Part shown: positions 5,369-8,251 of the stretch, one piece after another
Layout of the letters: the number at the start of each line of letters is the position of its first letter
How positions within the stretch are numbered: the first letter of the stretch is position 1
Assembly (NCBI GenBank): GCA_007127575.1
Contig: SKZC01000408.1
Location: forward strand, 1-8,251
Length of the DNA stretch: 8,251 bases
Source: Gemmatimonadota bacterium
GTDB lineage: Bacteria > Gemmatimonadota > Gemmatimonadetes > Longimicrobiales > Gaopeijiaceae
Reading direction: 5' to 3'
Translations under genes and position numbers: made by a program
The notes under the pieces: model-generated
What the model was told of the DNA's origin: nothing
What the model saw: the letters and a program-made list of their open reading frames with translations, nothing else
Databases searched by the model: none

Positions 5369-6862
5369 ATGGAGGGGGAGCTGACGGGACAGGTGGGGGT
5401 ACAGGGCGCAGCGGTCTGGGCCTTCGTGGGGTACCTGCTCATCCTGGTGGTCATCGGCGGGTACTCCGTCCGCTTTTCCTCCGCCGGGATCGGAAACTTC
5501 TTCGTGGGCGGCCGCCGGATGAACCGGCTGGTGGTGGCCCTTTCTGCGGTGGTTTCGGGCCGGAGCGCCTGGCTCCTCCTCGGGGTCACCGGGATGGCCT
5601 ACTCTACCGGCGCCACGGCGCTCTGGGCGGTGGTGGGATACACCGTCGTGGAGTTCTTCCTCTTCTTCTTTCTGGCGGGCCGCCTTCGTCGGTTCAGCGA
5701 AGCGTACGACTGCATCACCCTTCCCGACTTCTTCGCCGCCCGCTTCGGCGACACCGATGGCCGACTCCGAATGCTTCTGGCGTTGGTGCTGCTGGTCTTC
5801 ATGACGAGCTACGTCTCGGCTCAGTTCGTGGGGGGAGGAAAGGCCATGGGAGCCAGCTTCGGCCTCACCCCGGAGGCCGGAATCCTCCTCACCGCAGTCA
5901 TCGTTCTGGCCTACACAACCGTGGGCGGGTTCTTGGCGGTGAGTCTTACGGATACGATCCAGGGGCTCTTCATGATCGTGGCCCTCCTGGTCCTTCCGGT
6001 CCTCGCCATCCACGGTGCGGGGGGATGGTCGGAGGTGGCCGGAGAGCTCCGGGCCTACGAGGCGTCCTTCCTGGACCCGGTGGCCCTGGGCTTCGGAGCC
6101 TTCCTGGGCATGGTGGGCATCGGACTGGGTTCTCCAGGCAATCCGCACATTCTGGTTCGCTACATCTCCATCCGCGATCCGGCACAGTTGCGGTGGGCCG
6201 CCTACGTGGGGACGTTCTGGAACGTAGCCATGGGAGCCGGAGCCGTGTTCATTGGTCTGGCGGGTCGAGTCTACTTTCCCGAAGTGGCCGTGCTCCCGGA
6301 GGCGGACACGGAAAACCTCTATCCCTCCTTGGCCCGGGAGCTCCTCCATCCCGTCTTCTTCGGGATGATCGTCGCTTCCATCTTCGCCGCCATCATGTCC
6401 ACCGCTGATTCCCAACTCCTGGTGGCGGCTTCCAGTGTGGTCCGAGATGTGTACGAGAAGGTCATGCGGAGGGACGACGACCTGCCGCAGTGGCGGTTGG
6501 TGCTCCTCTCCCGGGGTGTGGTGGTTCTGCTGGTGGTGGCGGCCCTGGCGTTGGGCTTTCTGGCCGAGGAGTTGGTGTTCTGGCTCGTCCTCTTCGCCTG
6601 GGCGGGCCTGGGAGCCGCCCTGGGGCCCACCGTCCTGTTGGCGCTCTACTGGAAGGGGACCACCCGGGCCGGCGTCATGGCGGGGGTCATCACAGGTACG
6701 GTGACCACCATCGGGTGGTACTTCACCCCTCCGCTACGGGAGGCCATGTACGAGCTCATCCCCGCCTTCCTTATGGGACTCGTGGCCACGTGGCTCGTGA
6801 GCCGGTGGACCCGAGCGCCCCGGGAAGTGGAAGAACACTTTCGGGCCATGGGGGAGCGGTAG
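5369..6862 (+). CDS. Sodium:solute symporter family (SSS) transporter, PutP-like
   Basis: This 497-aa membrane protein is about the length of E. coli PutP (502 aa) and shows around 13 hydrophobic segments, beginning at about 14-34, 54-77 and 84-103. Family signatures are AYTTVGGFLAVSLTDTIQG (181-199), GSPGNPHILVRYISIRDP (254-271, compare the GQPHI region of PutP), and IMSTADSQLLVAASS (342-356), where Ser344 and Thr345 match the Na2-site Ser340/Thr341 of PutP. In the TM2 region the PutP motif SDMSGW is SGRSAW here (63-68), so Asp55 becomes Gly and Met56 becomes Arg. The substrate is therefore uncertain: proline, another small organic solute, or something linked to the operon. The ATG follows a long purine tract. 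The gene is 59 nt after the phosphoesterase, probably the last of the plus-strand operon, and converges on a minus-strand gene 21 nt away. Confidence 0.92.
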   Translation: MEGELTGQVGVQGAAVWAFVGYLLILVVIGGYSVRFSSAGIGNFFVGGRRMNRLVVALSAVVSGRSAWLLLGVTGMAYSTGATALWAVVGYTVVEFFLFFFLAGRLRRFSEAYDCITLPDFFAARFGDTDGRLRMLLALVLLVFMTSYVSAQFVGGGKAMGASFGLTPEAGILLTAVIVLAYTTVGGFLAVSLTDTIQGLFMIVALLVLPVLAIHGAGGWSEVAGELRAYEASFLDPVALGFGAFLGMVGIGLGSPGNPHILVRYISIRDPAQLRWAAYVGTFWNVAMGAGAVFIGLAGRVYFPEVAVLPEADTENLYPSLARELLHPVFFGMIVASIFAAIMSTADSQLLVAASSVVRDVYEKVMRRDDDLPQWRLVLLSRGVVVLLVVAALALGFLAEELVFWLVLFAWAGLGAALGPTVLLALYWKGTTRAGVMAGVITGTVTTIGWYFTPPLREAMYELIPAFLMGLVATWLVSRWTRAPREVEEHFRAMGER

Positions 6863-6883
6863 CGGGGGAAGGGTTCGAAGCGA

Positions 6884-7339
6884 CTACTCGGAGGGGGCCT
6901 CCATCTGTTGCTTGCCTTCCACCAGGAGCCCCCGGGTGGCGGTCTGGGCGCGGCTGAGCTCCGCCGGTGCCGCCACGAGAAGAGCTGGGGCGCTGCGGTT
7001 CATGGGGAGGTGGACCACCAGGTCCTTCCGATTCCACCGCCCTTCCAACGGGCCGGCTCGGCCGGTGGCGTCGATGGCCACCGTCCGGCCTTCCTCCAAC
7101 TGCTCGGTGAGCCCGGCCGCATACTCCAGCCAGAGATCCACCGCGTCGTCCGATCCCTGGGCGACGCCGGGCACCAGGCTCGTACGGTAACGCTCCACGG
7201 CCCGCTCGTAGGCGTCCGGGTCGCGGGCGCGCAACTCTTTGAGGTGGCCTCGGCAGACGACTCGGGGGTCCGATATCCCCTCGTCCCGGATTCTCTCCTC
7301 CAACCGCCGGTCGGCCCGGTCCTGAAGTTCGGCATCCAT
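6884..7339 (-). CDS. Uncharacterised 151-aa protein
   Basis: I do not recognise a named family. The N-terminal half is rich in charged residues and predicted helical: MDAELQDRADRRLEER, then a segment with HLKELRARDPDAYERAVERY (32-51) and a DLWLEYAAGLTEQLEEG helix (68-84). The C-terminal half looks beta-rich: TVAIDATGRAGP (86-97), KDLVVHLPMN (105-114) and APALLVAAPAELSRAQTATRGLLVEGKQ (117-144). There is no signal peptide, membrane helix or metal motif. Coding is supported by the G/C-rich third positions and amphipathic pattern on this strand; the opposite frame is Pro/Arg/Gly-rich. A GTG at 7408 with GGAG 7 nt upstream would add 23 Pro/Ser-rich residues; ATG 7339 matches the start of the ordered region but has no clear ribosome binding site, so the start is undecided. 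It is monocistronic and divergent from the phosphoribosyltransferase. Confidence 0.7.
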   Translation of the reverse strand: MDAELQDRADRRLEERIRDEGISDPRVVCRGHLKELRARDPDAYERAVERYRTSLVPGVAQGSDDAVDLWLEYAAGLTEQLEEGRTVAIDATGRAGPLEGRWNRKDLVVHLPMNRSAPALLVAAPAELSRAQTATRGLLVEGKQQMEAPSE

Positions 7340-7411
7340 GGTCGGGGAACGATCGGGACCCTGTGCGCGTTCGTCAACGGCAGACCAGGGGGGCGACGGG
7401 CGGGCCACGCG

Positions 7412-7440
7412 TTGTCTCCGGACGGGCCCACTCGTAGCTT
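7412..7440 (+). promoter_or_regulatory. Weak candidate sigma70-type promoter for the phosphoribosyltransferase gene
   Basis: TTGTCT (7412-7417) and TAGCTT (7435-7440) are separated by 17 nt, giving 4/6 and 3/6 matches to the consensus boxes. It lies in the 165-bp divergent gap at 7340-7504 and would put transcription start about 58 nt before the ATG at 7505. The gap holds nothing else recognisable. In high-GC DNA such matches occur by chance. Confidence 0.25.
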
Positions 7441-7504
7441 CGATGCCGGATTCAAGGATGGACCGTAGCCCTCGCCACCTCCCTCACCCCACAGGACGCT
7501 AGTC

Positions 7505-8044
7505 ATGAACCTTTCGCCCTCTTCCGGGCCCACCGGACTCGGCCCCCAGGATTTCCTGGAGCTGGATTGGGAGATGTTCGGTGAGCTGTGCCGGGCGTTG
7601 GCCATGAAGGTCTCCCGGGGCTACGACCCGGACATGATCGTGGGGATCGCTCGCGCCGGGGTCATCCCGGCGGCGGTCATGGCCTCGGTTCTTCGGAAGG
7701 ACTTTCATTCCATGAAGATTTCCCGAAGAGAGGGGGGCGAGAGGGTTCGGGAGCGGCCCGCCGTCCTCTCGGCCGCGCCGGCTCAGGCCCAGGGGAAACG
7801 GGTGCTCTTGGTGGATGAGATCACCACCTCCGGGGATACCCTCCGGTTGGCTCTGGCGGCACTTCGGGACGTGGGGCCGGAGGAGATACGCACCGCTACC
7901 GTCTTCGTCCGGCCCCAGGGCCACGCGCCGGACTATTCGGCCCTGGAAACGGACAGCACCATCATCTTTCCCTGGGACCGGAAGGTGTTCGACGGAGAGG
8001 AGTGGGTGGTGAACCCCATGTACCGAGACGTTCTGGACGAGTAG
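7505..8044 (+). CDS. Phosphoribosyltransferase family protein (type I, hypoxanthine/xanthine-guanine-like)
   Basis: This 179-aa protein has the type I PRTase fold. The PRPP-binding loop is VLLVDEITTSGDTL (100-113), with Asp104-Glu105 in the usual acidic pair and Thr107-Thr112 forming the 5'-phosphate loop. The first substrate loop is GIARAGVIPAAVMASVL (47-63), and the closing IIFPWDRK (153-160) resembles the FPWE segment that stacks on the purine base in xanthine/hypoxanthine enzymes of archaeal and Gpt-like types. It would transfer ribose-5-phosphate from PRPP to a purine base in salvage. Members of this family may also be annotated only as generic PRTases, so base specificity is not assigned. 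The ATG at 7505 follows AGGAC at 9 nt spacing. It is 36 nt upstream of a PAS-domain gene and may be co-transcribed with it. Confidence 0.88.
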   Translation: MNLSPSSGPTGLGPQDFLELDWEMFGELCRALAMKVSRGYDPDMIVGIARAGVIPAAVMASVLRKDFHSMKISRREGGERVRERPAVLSAAPAQAQGKRVLLVDEITTSGDTLRLALAALRDVGPEEIRTATVFVRPQGHAPDYSALETDSTIIFPWDRKVFDGEEWVVNPMYRDVLDE

Positions 8045-8070
8045 CGGGCCGGTGGGACGGTGGAACGGGT

Positions 8071-8074
8071 GGAG
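8071..8074 (+). promoter_or_regulatory. Ribosome binding site favouring GTG 8081 of the PAS gene
   Basis: GGAG with 6 nt before GTG 8081. Two earlier in-frame GTGs (8060, 8069) have only poorly spaced G-rich sequence upstream. Confidence 0.45.
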
Positions 8075-8080
8075 AATCGA

Positions 8081-8251
8081 GTGGCAAGGAACCATGAGCA
8101 CGTGGAACCGGGGGCGGCGGACGATCCGTACCGAGCCGTCTTCGAGGCCTCCCCCGACGGGATCATCATCGTGGACGGGACGGGCATCATTGAAGTGGTG
8201 AACCCGAAGGCTCGCGAGCTCTTCGGGTACGGGCCCGGGGAACTGGAGGGA
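8081..8251 (+). CDS. PAS-domain sensor protein, N-terminal part (truncated by window edge)
   Basis: Only 57 residues are seen, beginning MARNHEHVEPGAADDPY. They contain the start of a PAS domain: the helix RAVFEASPDGIIIVDGTG (18-35 from this start) followed by IIEVVNPKARELFGYGPGELEG, the typical N-cap, A-beta, B-beta and C-alpha pattern of sensory PAS domains. PAS domains like this usually lead a histidine kinase or a GGDEF protein, but the output domain is outside the window, so the class of sensor is unknown. The start is a choice between GTGs at 8060, 8069 and 8081; GTG 8081 has GGAG at 8071-8074 with 6 nt spacing and is preferred. The gene follows the phosphoribosyltransferase on the same strand. 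Confidence 0.82.
   Translation, partial: MARNHEHVEPGAADDPYRAVFEASPDGIIIVDGTGIIEVVNPKARELFGYGPGELEG

Noticed and set aside
5341..6408. 355-codon plus-strand frame starting at ATG 5341
   Set aside because: Overlaps the symporter in another frame; Gly/Arg/Pro-rich translation with no hydrophobic or domain pattern.
5177..6415. 412-codon minus-strand frame opposite the symporter
   Set aside because: His/Gly/Glu-rich shadow composition, no motif, and the plus strand encodes a well-supported 497-aa transporter.
6871..6882. GGGTTCGAAGC resembling the T-arm of a tRNA
   Set aside because: No acceptor, D or anticodon stem can be built around it; upstream sequence is the end of the symporter gene.
6863..6883. 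Search for a bidirectional terminator between the convergent symporter and hypothetical gene
   Set aside because: Only 21 nt, no inverted repeat and no T/A run on either strand.
6908..7468. 186-codon plus-strand frame opposite the hypothetical gene
   Set aside because: Gly/Arg/His-rich translation without domain pattern; the minus-strand frame shows more regular amphipathic helices and strands.

Overview
The window is high-GC bacterial chromosomal DNA. It is densely coding, with G/C-rich third codon positions and frequent GTG/TTG starts behind purine-rich Shine-Dalgarno sites. No mobile element, CRISPR array, rRNA or tRNA is visible. The gene styles (class IV-like HDAC, LapA-domain protein, SSS symporter, radical SAM plus unusual metallophosphoesterase, PAS sensor) recall Gemmatimonadota or a similar soil/marine lineage, but this assignment is inference from general impression and no marker gene is present.

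Layout. (1) Positions 1-1344, minus strand: a histone-deacetylase-family amidohydrolase followed 10 nt later by a SAM-dependent methyltransferase that runs off the left edge. (2) A 125-bp divergent intergenic region. (3) Positions 1470-6862, plus strand: a secreted NTF2-like putative lipoprotein (TTG start), then a tightly packed series: LapA-domain membrane protein, SRPBCC protein, beta-carbonic anhydrase, radical SAM enzyme, metallophosphoesterase-fold protein and sodium:solute symporter. Several junctions overlap by 1-4 nt (2236, 2715-2718, 4461-4464), which suggests co-transcription and translational coupling. (4) Positions 6884-7339, minus strand: an unrecognised 151-aa protein convergent with the symporter. 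(5) Positions 7505-8251, plus strand: a phosphoribosyltransferase, then the start of a PAS-domain sensor protein cut by the right edge.

The most interesting part is the overlapping radical SAM / metallophosphoesterase pair at 3427-5309. The phosphoesterase appears to have lost every ligand of metal site 1 (motif I Asp and His, last His of motif V) while keeping every ligand of metal site 2 (Asp59, Asn85, His149, His185). It also carries a CxC motif and a distinctive C-terminal TGWWTTCLEVLP signature. With the SPASM-like radical SAM partner this looks like an uncharacterised two-protein module; its substrate cannot be read from sequence. The neighbouring symporter also departs from PutP at the Asp55/Met56 position near the sodium site.
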